A stretch of DNA of 64,000 nucleotides from Roseiarcus sp963770035 (GCA_963770035.1 CAVYON010000001.1:1-64000); one strand, 5' to 3'; shown: positions 15,938 to 25,407, counted from the first letter of the stretch. The notes: generated by a model from the letters alone, not told the origin. A program made the numbers and translations.

Positions 15938-16188
15938 CGCTTTGCGCTCAGCAAGCCCGCCTTGGTGAGCGCGCCTTCCAAAAAATCGTTCTCCAGCGCC
16001 AGCTCTCCGATCTTCGCATGAAGAGCCTTCAAATCGACCGGCGCCGGGACAGAGACGCTTTCGCCAACGCGGTCTTCGCCGAGATCGGCTTGCCGCTCCT
16101 GAGCGTAAAGGCACAGCGAAACTATTCCGTCACCGAGTTGCACCTTCTCTTCGCCCGAGCCGACCTGTTCATGCCGCCTCAATCTCAA
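15934..16188 (-). CDS. IS3-family OrfA, N-terminal part degenerate
   Basis: The C-terminal half (VDLKALHAKIGELALENDFL then EGALTKAGLLSAKR) is the leucine-zipper end of IS3 OrfA. The first 50 residues do not show the usual helix-turn-helix (KRRRFSPEFKAKVALEAL) and seem to be foreign sequence. The element is therefore probably truncated at this end, against the SMR gene. No clear terminal inverted repeats were found by eye. Confidence 0.6.
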   Translation of the reverse strand: MRLRRHEQVGSGEEKVQLGDGIVSLCLYAQERQADLGEDRVGESVSVPAPVDLKALHAKIGELALENDFLEGALTKAGLLSAKR

Positions 16189-16921
16189 GGAGCGCCTTCA
16201 TAAGACTCTTCATCCTCGCCGGCCTCGCCGTTGGCGCGATCGCGATCTTTGCGCCCGAGCATGCAGACTGGGGCAGCATGCGGTAAGGCCCGTCACGGCG
16301 TGGCAGAGCACGCTGTCGTTGTGAAGGAGGCCGGGATCGAAGTGTGGCGACCAGAGGCACGAACGAGGAACGCCTATTGGAAGATTTCTCTCTCGTGCTG
16401 GAACCGCCGACCCGAAGAGAGCTCTGTCTCGCGAGGGGATAGGATGCGGAGGCACATAAGCGCGGCCGCCGGGGCCATTTCTCTCGCCCGCATAACCGCC
16501 GACCCTTGCACCGTCGAGTGTGACCGCGCCTGCGACCTGCTCCCGTCGGAGGGGAAGGCCAAGCGCAGCGACGGCTTAAGCGGACGATGGATTTCGAGAA
16601 TACGTTCACAATCGCGACGCCGGCGATGATGAGGCCGACGCCGACCAATGCCGGCGTATCGAGCGCCTGACGGAACTTCACGTAGCCGATGATCGAAATC
16701 AACACAATTCCAAGACCGCTCCAGATCGCGTAGGCAAGTCCGATAGGGATGGCTCTCAAGGCGAGAGAGAGAAAATAAAAACTGGCGATGTAACACAGGC
16801 CCATAACGGAGGTCGGGACCAGCCTCGTCAGTTGCTCAGACAACTGTAAAAACGTCGTGCCGGCGACTTCAAGGACGATTGCGGCACTTAACGCCGCATA
16901 GGTGTTGACGATATTGTTCAT
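16169..16921 (-). CDS. Small multidrug resistance (SMR/EmrE-like) transporter with run-on C-terminus
   Basis: Only residues 1-111 belong to the SMR family. Four hydrophobic helices and the conserved Glu in helix 1 (IVLEVAGTTFLQLSEQLTRL) are present, with AYAIWSGLGIVLISIIGYVK. This dimeric inner-membrane proton antiporter exports quaternary ammonium or other cations. After FSKS at about 16589 a family member would stop within a few residues. Here the frame runs on for 140 Arg/Pro-rich residues, and a stop appears a few codons later in a neighbouring frame, so a one-base indel is likely. Start is ATG 16921. Next to betaine genes it may export quaternary amines, but that is only context. Confidence 0.7.
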   Translation of the reverse strand: MNNIVNTYAALSAAIVLEVAGTTFLQLSEQLTRLVPTSVMGLCYIASFYFLSLALRAIPIGLAYAIWSGLGIVLISIIGYVKFRQALDTPALVGVGLIIAGVAIVNVFSKSIVRLSRRCAWPSPPTGAGRRRGHTRRCKGRRLCGREKWPRRPRLCASASYPLARQSSLRVGGSSTREKSSNRRSSFVPLVATLRSRPPSQRQRALPRRDGPYRMLPQSACSGAKIAIAPTARPARMKSLMKALLEIEAA

Positions 16922-17012
16922 GGCGTCCTATGTCGTCCCTTATTATGAATCCGCGTTCTAACTTGGTCCACGCCGATTGCGATAGAAATGGTGAGAAAGA
17001 ACCGGCGCCAAC

Positions 17013-18719
17013 CTAGTCGACTATGGCGTTCTCTACTTCTCGAGCTGGGCTCCGACGCGTGGGCTCGTCCGCTGCGACATAGTAGGGCGCATCGCTGCGC
17101 GGCAGCGGCGGACGACCGCGAATACGGTCGGCGATCTTCTCCGCCATCATGATCGTTGGCGCATTGAGGTTGCCGGTTACGATCAGAGGCATGATCGAAG
17201 CGTCGACGACACTCAGCGCTTCAAGGCCGCGCACGCGACCCTGGCCGTCGACCACCGCCAGCGCATCCTCTCCCATCCTGCAGGAGCAGGACGGATGGAA
17301 GGCGGTTTCGGCGTGGGCGCGGACGAAGTCGTCCAATTCTGCGGCGGTCCGCGCCGTCGCGCCCGGGCTGATCTCCCGCCCCCGGTACGGGTGGAGGGCC
17401 GGTTGCGCGACGATTTCGCGCGTGATTCGAATGGCGTCCCGAAACTCGCGCCAGTCCTGATCGGTCTGCATGTAGTTGAAGAGGATGCTCGGATGGACGC
17501 GCGGATCGCGCGACGTCGCCCGGACCCGGCCGCGGCTCGGCGAGCGCATTGAGCCGACATGCGCCTGAAACCCGTGGGATTTGACGGCCTTGCTGCCGTT
17601 GTAATTGATCGCCAGCGGCAGGAAGTGGTATTGTAGGTTCGGCCAGGCGAACTCGGGGCTGGAGCGTATGAAGCCACCAGCCTCGAACTGGTTGCTGGCC
17701 CCGACGCCTGTCCCTAAGAAAAGCCATTGCGCGCCGATGGCGGGCTGGTTCCAGGGCTTGAGGGCGTAAGCCAGCGAGACCGGCTGAACGCACTCGTACT
17801 GCATGTAGATCTCGAGATGGTCCTGCAGGTTCTCGCCGACCCCGGGCAGGTCGAGAACGACGGGCACGTCGAGGCGGCCCAGCCAATCGGCCGGCCCCAC
17901 GCCGGAGCGCTGCAGAAGCTGCGGCGAGGCGATCGCGCCGGAACAGACCAAGACCTCTCGGCGCGCCCGCGCAATGACGGGCTCCCGGCTCCCTTTCGGG
18001 AAATAGGCGACGCCGATCGTGCGGCGGCCCTCGAACAGGATGCGGTCGGTGAGCGCGTGCGTGACGATGGCGAGGTTCCGTCGGTCGCGGGCCTGGTCGA
18101 GGTATCCTCGGGCGGTGCTCGACCGGCGCCCGCCGCGCGTGACGCTTCGGTCCATCGGTCCGAATCCTTCCTGCTGATAACCGTTGAGGTCGGAGGTGCG
18201 GGGGTAGCCGGCCTGCACGCCCGCCTCGATCAGGGCCTCGTACAGGACGTTGCGGCCCGGTTTGGCCGTGGCGACACTGAGCGGCCCATCGCCGCCATGA
18301 TAGGCGTCCGGCCCGATGTCGCGGGCCTCCGCCTTGCGAAAGTAGGGCAGGCAGTCGGAGTAGGTCCAGTCTGAGAGGCCGGGGAGCTGGGCCCAATTGT
18401 CGTAATCGAGCGCGTTGCCCCGGATGTAGCACATGCCGTTGATCAGCGATGAGCCCCCGAGGCCTTTGCCCCGCGCGCATTCCATGCGCCGGTCGTTCAT
18501 ATGGGGCTCGGGATCCGTGACATATGCCCAGTTGTAACGTCGCCCCTGAAGCGGGTAGGCGAGCGCGGCAGGCATCTGTGTGCGGAAATCGAAACGATAG
18601 TCGGGCCCACCGGCCTCGAGCAGAAGAACGCGCACGTCGGCGTCTTCGCTGAGCCGCGCGGCCAGTACGTTCCCGGCCGAGCCAGCACCGACGATGATGA
18701 AGTCATATTCCCGCGTCAT
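17013..18719 (-). CDS. betA: Choline dehydrogenase (GMC oxidoreductase)
   Basis: Start ATG 18719 gives 568 residues, the usual BetA length. The FAD Rossmann motif DFIIVGAGSAGNVLAARLSE opens the protein. GMC signature 1 is GKGLGGSSLINGMCYIRG, signature 2 GAIASPQLLQRSGVGP. The active-site His is in HPSCSCRMG (H475), followed by GNLNAPTIMMAEKIAD. It oxidises choline to betaine aldehyde at the membrane, passing electrons to the respiratory chain. It follows betB by 37 bp on the same strand, so betB-betA is an operon. The frame is also open upstream into betB because of the betB indel; the real start is the ATG before the Rossmann fold. Confidence 0.88.
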   Translation of the reverse strand: MTREYDFIIVGAGSAGNVLAARLSEDADVRVLLLEAGGPDYRFDFRTQMPAALAYPLQGRRYNWAYVTDPEPHMNDRRMECARGKGLGGSSLINGMCYIRGNALDYDNWAQLPGLSDWTYSDCLPYFRKAEARDIGPDAYHGGDGPLSVATAKPGRNVLYEALIEAGVQAGYPRTSDLNGYQQEGFGPMDRSVTRGGRRSSTARGYLDQARDRRNLAIVTHALTDRILFEGRRTIGVAYFPKGSREPVIARARREVLVCSGAIASPQLLQRSGVGPADWLGRLDVPVVLDLPGVGENLQDHLEIYMQYECVQPVSLAYALKPWNQPAIGAQWLFLGTGVGASNQFEAGGFIRSSPEFAWPNLQYHFLPLAINYNGSKAVKSHGFQAHVGSMRSPSRGRVRATSRDPRVHPSILFNYMQTDQDWREFRDAIRITREIVAQPALHPYRGREISPGATARTAAELDDFVRAHAETAFHPSCSCRMGEDALAVVDGQGRVRGLEALSVVDASIMPLIVTGNLNAPTIMMAEKIADRIRGRPPLPRSDAPYYVAADEPTRRSPAREVENAIVD

Positions 18720-18756
18720 GGTCGGCGTTCCGCAATTGGCGCACGAGGGCTCGTGT

Positions 18757-20224
18757 TCAGAAGACGGGAGCGAAGTCCGCGAGTTCGACCTGGATCGATT
18801 TGACGCGCGTGTAGCGCTCCAGCGTCTCGACGCCGTTCTCGCGTCCCAGGCCCGATTGCTTGTATCCGCCGACCGGCATCTCCGGCGGCGACTCCCCCAG
18901 GTGTTGATCCAGCAGATGCCGGCCTCGAGCGCATGAACGAGCCGGTGGGCGCGGTCGAGCCGCCCGGTCACGACCCCGGCGGCGAGGCCGTAGCTGGTGG
19001 CGTTGGCCCTCGCGAGCGCCTCCTCCTCGGCCTCGTAGGGGAGAATGCTCATGACGGGACCGAAGATCTCCTCGCGAACGATCGCCATGCCGTCGGCGCA
19101 GTCGGTGAAGACGGTCGGCGCGACATAGGCCCCGGCGGCGAACGCGCCGCCGAGGCGCTCGCCGCCCGCGATCAGGCGCGCCCCTTCCTCGACGCCGGAA
19201 CGGATGTAGCCGAGCACCTTATCCATATGCGCGAAGCTGACGAGCGGCCCGAAATTGGTCGCCTCATCGAGGGGGTCGCCGCAGCGGATCCTGGCGACGC
19301 GCTCGAGGATCCGGCTCTCGAACGCGCTCTTGACCGGAGCCGGAATAAAGACGCGGGTACCATTCGTGCAGACTTGGCCGGAGCTGAAGAAGTTTGCGGC
19401 CATGGCGATGTCGGCGGCGCGGTCGAGATCGGCGTCGTCGAGAACGATCAAGGGCGATTTGCCGCCGAGTTCCAGCGTCACGTCCTTCAGAGTCGAACTG
19501 GCGGCTCCGGCCAAGACTTTTTCCCCGTCGCTGCGCCTCCCGTGAAGGAAACCTTCGCGACCCGCGGATGCCTGGTAAGCCATGCCCCGACTTCGGCGCC
19601 CAAGCCCGGGAGCACGTTGAAGACGCCGTCAGGCAGGCCCGCTTCGGCGTAAATCTCGGCCAGCTTGAACGCGGAAAGCGGCGTAATCTCGCTCGGTTTA
19701 AAGATCATCGCATTGCCGGCGGCGAGCGCAGGGGCCGATTTCCAGAGCGCAATCTGGATCGGATAGTTCCAGGCGCCGATCCCCGCGATAACGCCCAGCG
19801 GCTCTCTCCGCGTATAGACGAAGGAGGTCTCCCGCAAAGGGATCTGTCGACCTTCGAGCGAAGGAGCCAAGCCCGCGTAATATTCGAGGACGTCCGCGCC
19901 GGTGACAATGTCCACCGTCCGCGTCTCCGCGATCGGCTTGCCCGTGTCTAGCGTCTCCAGCCGCGCGATCTCGTCGTTGCGGGCGCGAAGCAGCGCAACC
20001 GCCCGCAGGAGAACCCGACCGCGGTCGCGAGCGGGCGTCCGACCCCAGGCCATCTGGCCGCGCGCGGCGGTGTCGACTGCGGCCTCAAGGTCTTCGCGGG
20101 TCGCATGCTCGACCTCGGCAAGGACCGCCCCGTTCGCGGGATTGATGGACCGGAAGGATCGCCGTCCTGCGGGCTTCGCAAACCTTCCGCCGATGAAGGG
20201 CCGATAGCTCTGGGCTTCGATCAT
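18757..20224 (-). pseudogene. betB: Betaine aldehyde dehydrogenase, broken by two single-base deletions
   Basis: Three frames together give a complete BetB of about 489 residues from ATG 20224 (MIEAQSYRPFIGGRF) to TGA 18757. Frame 1 ends SFTGGAATGKK; frame 2 continues VLAGAASSTLKDVTLELGGK with the catalytic Glu and SSGQVCTNGTRVFI with the catalytic Cys; frame 3 supplies ESPPEMPVGGYKQSGLGREN to the end. The losses are one G after AAAAAG (near 19517) and one G in a G-run (near 18896). If real they abolish the enzyme that turns betaine aldehyde into betaine. A BetI-like palindrome lies 42 bp upstream of the start. Confidence 0.8.
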
Positions 20225-20265
20225 GTCCGGGTCCCGCTCCGGCGCCGCCGCGTTCGCGACGACTA

Positions 20266-20281
20266 TTGAATATGCATTCAA
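20266..20281. promoter_or_regulatory. BetI-type operator upstream of betB (TTGAATATGCATTCAA)
   Basis: TTGAAT and ATTCAA are exact inverted repeats around ATGC. BetI operators contain TTGAAC/GTTCAA-type palindromes. It sits 42 bp before the betB ATG in the divergent betB-betI region. Confidence 0.6.
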
Positions 20282-20436
20282 TCATATTTCAGAGACCTTG
20301 TCACGTGGACCTTCTTTGTCCTGCAATTCGGTTATCCAATTGAATAGACGAAGCGAAATTGCTCGGCGCAACTGGGATGCGCAGCGCCGTCGGCTTCAGG
20401 ACGCCACGCCGTTGCACATGCGCTCAAGGAGCAAGC

Positions 20437-20452
20437 TGAATATTCATTCAAT
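20437..20452. promoter_or_regulatory. BetI-type operator upstream of betI (TGAATATTCATTCAAT)
   Basis: Contains the palindrome TGAATATTCA followed by TTCAAT, 39 bp before the betI start. This is an expected place for autoregulation. The 20282-20436 interval between the two operators shows no gene. Confidence 0.55.
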
Positions 20453-20490
20453 TTGCTTCGCGAGACGGGTCCACCTATCTTGCGCGAACC

Positions 20491-21068
20491 ATGAGCGATG
20501 AAGCGGCCCGGCGGCGCCAGTTGATAGAAGCCACGATCGAAACGCTCGCGGAGGTTGGCTTCAACGCCGCCTCGTTGAGCGAGATCGCGCGGCGCGCGAA
20601 GGTTTCGATCGGCCTGTTCGCCCATTATTTCGGCGACAAGGACGGCCTCCTGGAAGCGACGCTCCGCTTCATGGCGACGCGGCTCGCCCGATCGACCGCC
20701 TCGGGACTGCGCACCGCAACGACGCGCCGCGAGCGTCTGTTCGCGGTTTGCGAGGCCGCTCTGGCCGACGAGGAGTTTGACCGGCGGACAGGCGCGGTGT
20801 GGCTCGCCTTCTGGGGCCAGATGGCCCACTCGGATCGTTATCGGCGCGTCCAGCGAATCTCCGAGCGGCGCATGATCTCGAAATCTGCGTCACGCGCTCC
20901 ACGGCCTTGTTTCGGAAGACCGCGTCGGTCTTAGCGCCGTTCTGATCGCCGCGGGGATCGACGGTCTTTGGCTGCGATCGCACGCCGCCGCGCCGCGCGA
21001 CGCTGCGAACTCTCGTTGACGGCGGCTCCGCTCGCGCTCTGATTCGAGCCTTGATCGAGGGCCTGTTG
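20491..21068 (+). pseudogene. betI: TetR-family choline-responsive repressor, frame-disrupted
   Basis: The ATG at 20491 opens a TetR DNA-binding domain (QLIEATIETLAEVGFNAASL, SEIARRAKVSIGLFAHYFGD). The effector domain contains WLAFWGQMAHSDRYRRVQRI, typical of BetI. After RRMIS an extra A (20881-20883) shifts the frame. The true continuation NLRHALHGLVSEDRVGLSAV and GIDGLWLRSHAAAPRD is in the next frame, and a second indel near 21009 moves the ending (LVDGGSARALIRALIEGLL) to a third frame. As written the protein is truncated after about 130 sensible residues. BetI represses bet genes until choline binds. It is divergent from betB. Confidence 0.75.
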
Positions 21069-22412
21069 GCCAGCGCAGCCCTGGACGCCTCCACCAATGC
21101 TCATTTCTCGAATTCCCTCCCGCTTTCCCCTCCGCACCGCGCCGGAGGCTGCTGTTCGATCATCGAAACGAAGACCTTTCGGGTGTTTCCCGGGGGAGAT
21201 GTCCAGGTCGCCCATGCAGCCGGAGGGGCGGGGCGGGGACTTGCGGATTGGGAGACGCTGACGCCCCCGGACCGGGGTCGCATCCTGCGCAAATGCGCGG
21301 ACGCTTTACGGGGCGAGGCGCAAGCGCTGGCGCGTCTCGAGACGCTGGAGACCAGACGCCCAATTCGCGCGACGGCGGCGGACCTGTCAGCCGCGATCGT
21401 CGGATTCGAAGAAGCTGCGGGCATTGCGCGCGGGATGGGCAGAGTGCGGATCCAATTGGAGGGCGGCCGGACCGAGGAGCGTCGCCACGCGCAAGGTCGC
21501 CTCATCGTGGGCGCGATCCACTGGAGCCGTCCCGTCCTCGAACTCGGCGCCCTCGCGCAGGCCTTGGCCCGTGGTGACGCCCTCCTCCTGCAGCCCGATC
21601 CTCGCGCCGCACATACGATCGCCAAGGTTACCGCGGTCCTCGCCAGCGCCGGCTTGCCCGAGGGCGTTCTCACCGTTGCGTCCGCAGAGGCAGCGCGGAT
21701 TCCCGGAGACGATGACGGAGCGAGATTCGGACATGCGGGTCCAAAGGCGGCGACCGTGATCTTGCCCGGCGCCGATCTGGAAAAGGCGTCCCGCTCGGCC
21801 CTGCTTGGCAGCCGGGCTTGGACAGGGTCGACCTTCGCCAGTCAAAGTCGGGTTTATATCCACCAATCGATCCATCGGCGCTTCGCCGAAGCCTGCGCAG
21901 CAACGGCGGCGGGGCTTCGGCTTGGCGATCCGCTTGCGCAGGAGACTGAGATCGGTCCGCTGCTGACGCGAGAACACGGGCGATGGATCGAGAACCTGCT
22001 CGCGACGGACTTGCGGGCAGGCGGGTCGCTCCTCGCGGGCGGCACGACGCTCTTTGTTTCGCCCTCCGAACCCTTCTTTCTCGCGCCGACCGTCATCGAC
22101 GGCTGTGGCCCGACCTCCGCGCTTGTGCGCGCCGATACGTTCGCCCCCATCTTGACCCTCCAATCTTTCGAGAACGATGATGAAGTCGCGATTGAACTGG
22201 GCAAGGACAGCGCGGGCGAAGCGCTCGGCATCTTCGCAGGGGATCCGGAACGGGCGGCTGTCCTTGTCGCTGCGTGCGATCGGCCGCTGAGTTTCGTCAA
22301 CGATGACGGACTGGGCGAGTCCGAGGCCGTCTGGTGGAGAGGAAGACACATCGACGCCGACGCGCCGCCGTTGCGACGGACGGTCATAGCCAGCGGGCCG
22401 GGCGGACCCTGA
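21051..22412 (+). CDS. Degenerate aldehyde-dehydrogenase-fold protein (no catalytic Cys or Glu)
   Basis: The 453-codon frame aligns with ALDH proteins from about residue 45: DWETLTPPDRGRILRKCADA is the N-terminal helix and GRLIVGAIHWSRPVLELGAL stands where GVVAxIxPWNFP lies. Where active ALDHs have ELGGKSP this one has FGHAGPKAATVIL. Where they have GQxC it has RAWTGSTFASQSRVYI, so both the general base Glu and the nucleophile Cys are lost. Several insertions are also shortened. The start is unclear: the frame begins at a TTG inside the betI tail and no ATG precedes the homology. It follows betI on the same strand. It may be a pseudoenzyme or a decaying paralogue of BetB. Confidence 0.65.
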   Translation: MIEGLLASAALDASTNAHFSNSLPLSPPHRAGGCCSIIETKTFRVFPGGDVQVAHAAGGAGRGLADWETLTPPDRGRILRKCADALRGEAQALARLETLETRRPIRATAADLSAAIVGFEEAAGIARGMGRVRIQLEGGRTEERRHAQGRLIVGAIHWSRPVLELGALAQALARGDALLLQPDPRAAHTIAKVTAVLASAGLPEGVLTVASAEAARIPGDDDGARFGHAGPKAATVILPGADLEKASRSALLGSRAWTGSTFASQSRVYIHQSIHRRFAEACAATAAGLRLGDPLAQETEIGPLLTREHGRWIENLLATDLRAGGSLLAGGTTLFVSPSEPFFLAPTVIDGCGPTSALVRADTFAPILTLQSFENDDEVAIELGKDSAGEALGIFAGDPERAAVLVAACDRPLSFVNDDGLGESEAVWWRGRHIDADAPPLRRTVIASGPGGP

Positions 22413-22448
22413 AGGGGTTCGCAGGTTCAAGCGCATACGCGCCATCCA

Positions 22449-22692
22449 TTTCCTTCAGTTTGCTTCCGAAAGCTTCAAATTCTTTCCGCAGAGGCTTCCA
22501 GAAATTTCCATTCGCTTCCAAAAGTTGCAAAAAATTTCCGCGAATTCGGGACATATCAATGGGTTACGGGCGAACGTGGGCGGAAAAAACTTGTGAAGCG
22601 CGCCGATCGCCGGAGGCGCCCGACGGGCGCCGCGCCGCTGCAGGGCCGGGTCGATGACCCGGCCAGCGCGGTCATCGACCGCGCCCGGCTGC
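22449..22692. repeat. About 240-bp direct repeat, copy 1
   Basis: A pyrimidine-rich start (repeated TTTCC/TTCC on the plus strand) leads to the shared block ATATCAATGGGTTACGG, then GGCGGAAAAAACTTGTGAAG and a REP-like double hairpin (22644-22682: GGCCGGGTC-GAT-GACCCGGCC, then GCGGTC-ATC-GACCGC). No gene is supported between 22413 and 23362. Confidence 0.65.
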
Positions 22693-22702
22693 GAGCCTTC
22701 AG

Positions 22703-22935
22703 TTTCCTTCAGTTCCCTTCCCAAAAATTTCCATTCCTTTCCACAGCGGCTTCAAAAAATTTCAATCCGTTTCCAAAGGTTGCAAAAAATTTCCGCGATT
22801 CTGGACTTATCAATGGGTTACGGGGCGAGCGAGGCGGAAAAAACTTGTGAAGCGCGCCGATCGCCGGAGGCGCCGCGCCGCGCTGTAGGGCCGGGTCGAT
22901 GACCCGGCCGACGCGGTCATCGACCGCGCCCTACA
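22703..22935. repeat. About 240-bp direct repeat, copy 2, ending in a REP-like element
   Basis: Copy 2 follows copy 1 by 10 bp with the same order of blocks: TTTCCTTCAGTT, GTTGCAAAAAATTTCCGCG, TTATCAATGGGTTACGG, GGCGGAAAAAACTTGTGAAG. The REP-like part (22884-22935) is fully symmetrical: TGTAGGG, hairpin CCGGGTCGATGACCCGG, hairpin CGCGGTCATCGACCGCG, CCCTACA. Related units occur at 59253 and 61394. Confidence 0.65.
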
Positions 22936-23362
22936 ATGCGCGGCCATGTCCGCGCCGCCCGGCTGAATTCGCGCCCGGCCGCCTTCTGCGGCCTCGCCTC
23001 GTTCATTTCGTCCTCGCTTCGCCGCGCCCCTTGCGGCCTGATTGCCCGATGAGAGGGAATATAGCATAGACTTTATGATTTCAGAAGCATTTGTCGCCAA
23101 AACAAGAAAAAACAAAGCTTCAGCATGTTACCCCGCGCGGGCCAAGGGGATCGGACGGAGACGGCGCCGCGCGAGACTTCGTGAATTCTCCAATCCGGCG
23201 TCCGGGTGTTCGTTTGCGAGGCCAGGCGGCAAAGGCGGCAGGTTTGCGCCTCGGCGGGCGTGTCATTTCCCCAGGGTCGTCGATCGCGCCCGTTCCTCGA
23301 GCGCGAACAAGCGGACCCGCGCGCGTGTCCCTTCGGCCCTTGCGCGCACGCTCCGGAGAGAT

Positions 23363-24562
23363 TCACGCAGCCGGTCGCCGCTGCTGCAGGAGAGCGCGGT
23401 AGATTTCGTCGTCGCCGCAGAGGCCCGCCATGCGCCCCAGATCGTCGACGAGCACAATCGGATTGCCGGAAAAGCTCCGGAGTGCAATCGCCGAGCGCAT
23501 TCTGAGGTCGATGGGCGCCACGACGATGTCGACGTCGTCCGGATTGGTCGCCTGAATTTGCCCGGTCGCGCGGTCGGCGACCGCCATCGCGCCAGCGCGT
23601 CCGTCGAGCGTCACCCCGAGCGGCCGGCCTTCGCGATCCAGCTTCAGTCGGATTCGGCCGTTTCGGTCGAGGAGCATTTCGTCATCGGCGCGAGCGAGGG
23701 CGGCCGCGGGCGTCATTAACGAGCCGCCGCGCAGCACGTTCAGCGGGTTCATGTGCTTCACGAATTCGGCCACATACGCGTCTGCTGGCCGCAAGAGAAT
23801 GTCCTCCGCGCCCCCGCACTGGACGATACGGCCGCCTTCCAGGATGGCGATCTTGTTGCCGATCTTCAGCGCCTCGTCGAGGTCGTGACTCACGAAGATG
23901 ATCGTCTTCTTCAGCTCCGATTGAAGCATGAGCAACTCGTCCTGCAATTTGTCGCGGATCAGCGGGTCGAGCGCCGAGAACGGTTCGTCCATAAGCAGGA
24001 TGTCCGCGTCGGTGGCGAAGGCGCGCGCGAGTCCGACGCGCTGCTGCATGCCGCCGGAAAGCTCATGCCCGTACTTGCCGGCCCATTGCGTCAGGCCCAC
24101 CATGGCAAGCTTGTCCGCAACAATCTTGTCGATCTGCGCCTTCGGGGTGCGACGCAGTTCGAGCCCCAACCCGACGTTCTGGGCAACAGTCCGCCAGGGC
24201 AGAAGCGCGAACTGTTGGAAAACCATCGCCACGCGGCTTGTGCGCAGCATTCGAAGCTCGGCGTCTGAACAATGCGCAACGTCGATTGCGCCATCGCCGT
24301 GCTTCACCAGCAATCGGCCACGCGCGACTTTGTTGAGCCCATTGACCGCACGCAGGATCGTCGACTTGCCCGAGCCGGAAAGGCCCATGAGCACGCAGAT
24401 CTCGCCGGACTCCACCATGAGATCGACCCCCGCGGCGCCGAGCACCACATTGGTCGTCTTCAGGATCTCGTCCCGGGTTGCGCCCTTGTCGATCAGCGCG
24501 AGAGCCTCAGCCTGCTTCCCTCCGAAAACGATGTCGACATGGTCGAAGACAACGGCGGACAT
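23363..24562 (-). CDS. choV: Choline/glycine-betaine ABC transporter ATP-binding protein
   Basis: The 399-residue ATPase has Walker A (LMGLSGSGKSTILRA), the Q-loop (VFQQFALLPWRTVAQN), signature (LSGGMQQRVGLARAFA) and Walker B (DILLMDEPFSALDP). The long C-terminal region from about 265 is the regulatory part typical of ProV/ChoV, with one weak CBS-like stretch near the end (NPIVLVDDLGRMAGL). It energises uptake of betaine or choline through ChoW. The ATG overlaps the choW stop, indicating translational coupling in the order choW-choV. Choline rather than proline as substrate is inferred from the neighbouring catabolic genes. Confidence 0.85.
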   Translation of the reverse strand: MSAVVFDHVDIVFGGKQAEALALIDKGATRDEILKTTNVVLGAAGVDLMVESGEICVLMGLSGSGKSTILRAVNGLNKVARGRLLVKHGDGAIDVAHCSDAELRMLRTSRVAMVFQQFALLPWRTVAQNVGLGLELRRTPKAQIDKIVADKLAMVGLTQWAGKYGHELSGGMQQRVGLARAFATDADILLMDEPFSALDPLIRDKLQDELLMLQSELKKTIIFVSHDLDEALKIGNKIAILEGGRIVQCGGAEDILLRPADAYVAEFVKHMNPLNVLRGGSLMTPAAALARADDEMLLDRNGRIRLKLDREGRPLGVTLDGRAGAMAVADRATGQIQATNPDDVDIVVAPIDLRMRSAIALRSFSGNPIVLVDDLGRMAGLCGDDEIYRALLQQRRPAA

Positions 24563-25407
24563 TAGGCGCCCTTTCGATCGGGGTTACGGAAGACGCGATC
24601 GAGCACGATTGCGAGCAAGACGATTGACATGCCGGCCTCGATGCCCATCGGAATGTTGACCGTTCCGAGAGCTCGGACGACCGGCGTGCCGAGACCGGCC
24701 GCGCCGACCAGCGCCGCAATCACCACCATCGACAGGCTCAGCATAATGCATTGGGTGATGCCGGCCATGATCGTCGGCAGCGCATAGGGCAGTTCCACCT
24801 TCCACAGGAGCTGCCGATTCGTGGCGCCGAAGGCTTGGCCGGCCTCCTTGAGGGAAGAGGGCACGGAGATGATGCCGAGATGAGTCAACCGGATCGGCGC
24901 GGGGATGGCGAAGATCACGGTCGAGATCAGGCCAGGGGCCGACCCGAGGTGGAACAGCACCAGCGTCGGTATGAGATAGACGAAGGTCGGGAGCGTCTGC
25001 ATGAGATCGAGCAGCGGCCGCATGAACGAATAGAGCCAGGGTCTGTGGGCCGAGGCGATGCCGAGAGGCACGCCGACAAGAACGCTGGCGAGGGTCGCAA
25101 AGCCCACGAGGGAGATCGTTTGCACGGTCGCTTCCCAGTAGCCGAGGTTGGCGATGATCAGGAACGCGACGACGACAAACAGCGCGAGCTTCCAGGAGCG
25201 GTGAAGCCAATAGCCGAGGCCTGCGATGGCGAAGACCACGACGAGGAACGGAATATGAAGGAGAACCGCGGTAAATCCATCGACCGAGAAGTCGATGATC
25301 GCCGTGACCGCGTCGAAAAAGCCGGCGGCGTTATCTTGAAGCCACGTGATCCCGATTTTGGCCCATAGACCCAAAGGGATTTTCGGCTCGGCGAACCACT
25401 CTTCCAC
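24562..25407 (-). CDS. choW: Choline/glycine-betaine ABC transporter permease
   Basis: The 281-residue membrane protein has an extended N-terminal segment, several hydrophobic helices from about residue 50, and the ABC permease EAA-like loop SSLKEAGQAFGATNRQLLWK with VELPYALPTIMAGI, as in ProW/ChoW. It forms the inner-membrane channel with ChoV. A likely start ATG is at 25407 with GGAGGGCG upstream. The binding protein gene lies separately at 28704, beyond gbcAB, on the same strand. Confidence 0.85.
   Translation of the reverse strand: MEEWFAEPKIPLGLWAKIGITWLQDNAAGFFDAVTAIIDFSVDGFTAVLLHIPFLVVVFAIAGLGYWLHRSWKLALFVVVAFLIIANLGYWEATVQTISLVGFATLASVLVGVPLGIASAHRPWLYSFMRPLLDLMQTLPTFVYLIPTLVLFHLGSAPGLISTVIFAIPAPIRLTHLGIISVPSSLKEAGQAFGATNRQLLWKVELPYALPTIMAGITQCIMLSLSMVVIAALVGAAGLGTPVVRALGTVNIPMGIEAGMSIVLLAIVLDRVFRNPDRKGA

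Noticed and set aside
18720..19583. Apparent betB-betA fusion protein (856 codons)
   Set aside because: The joining frame is Arg/Ser nonsense after INTWG. One missing G in betB removes its stop, so this is a frame accident and not a bifunctional enzyme.
22449..22935. CRISPR array
   Set aside because: Only two units of about 240 bp, with diverged leaders and no 25-40-bp repeat/spacer spacing; no cas genes.
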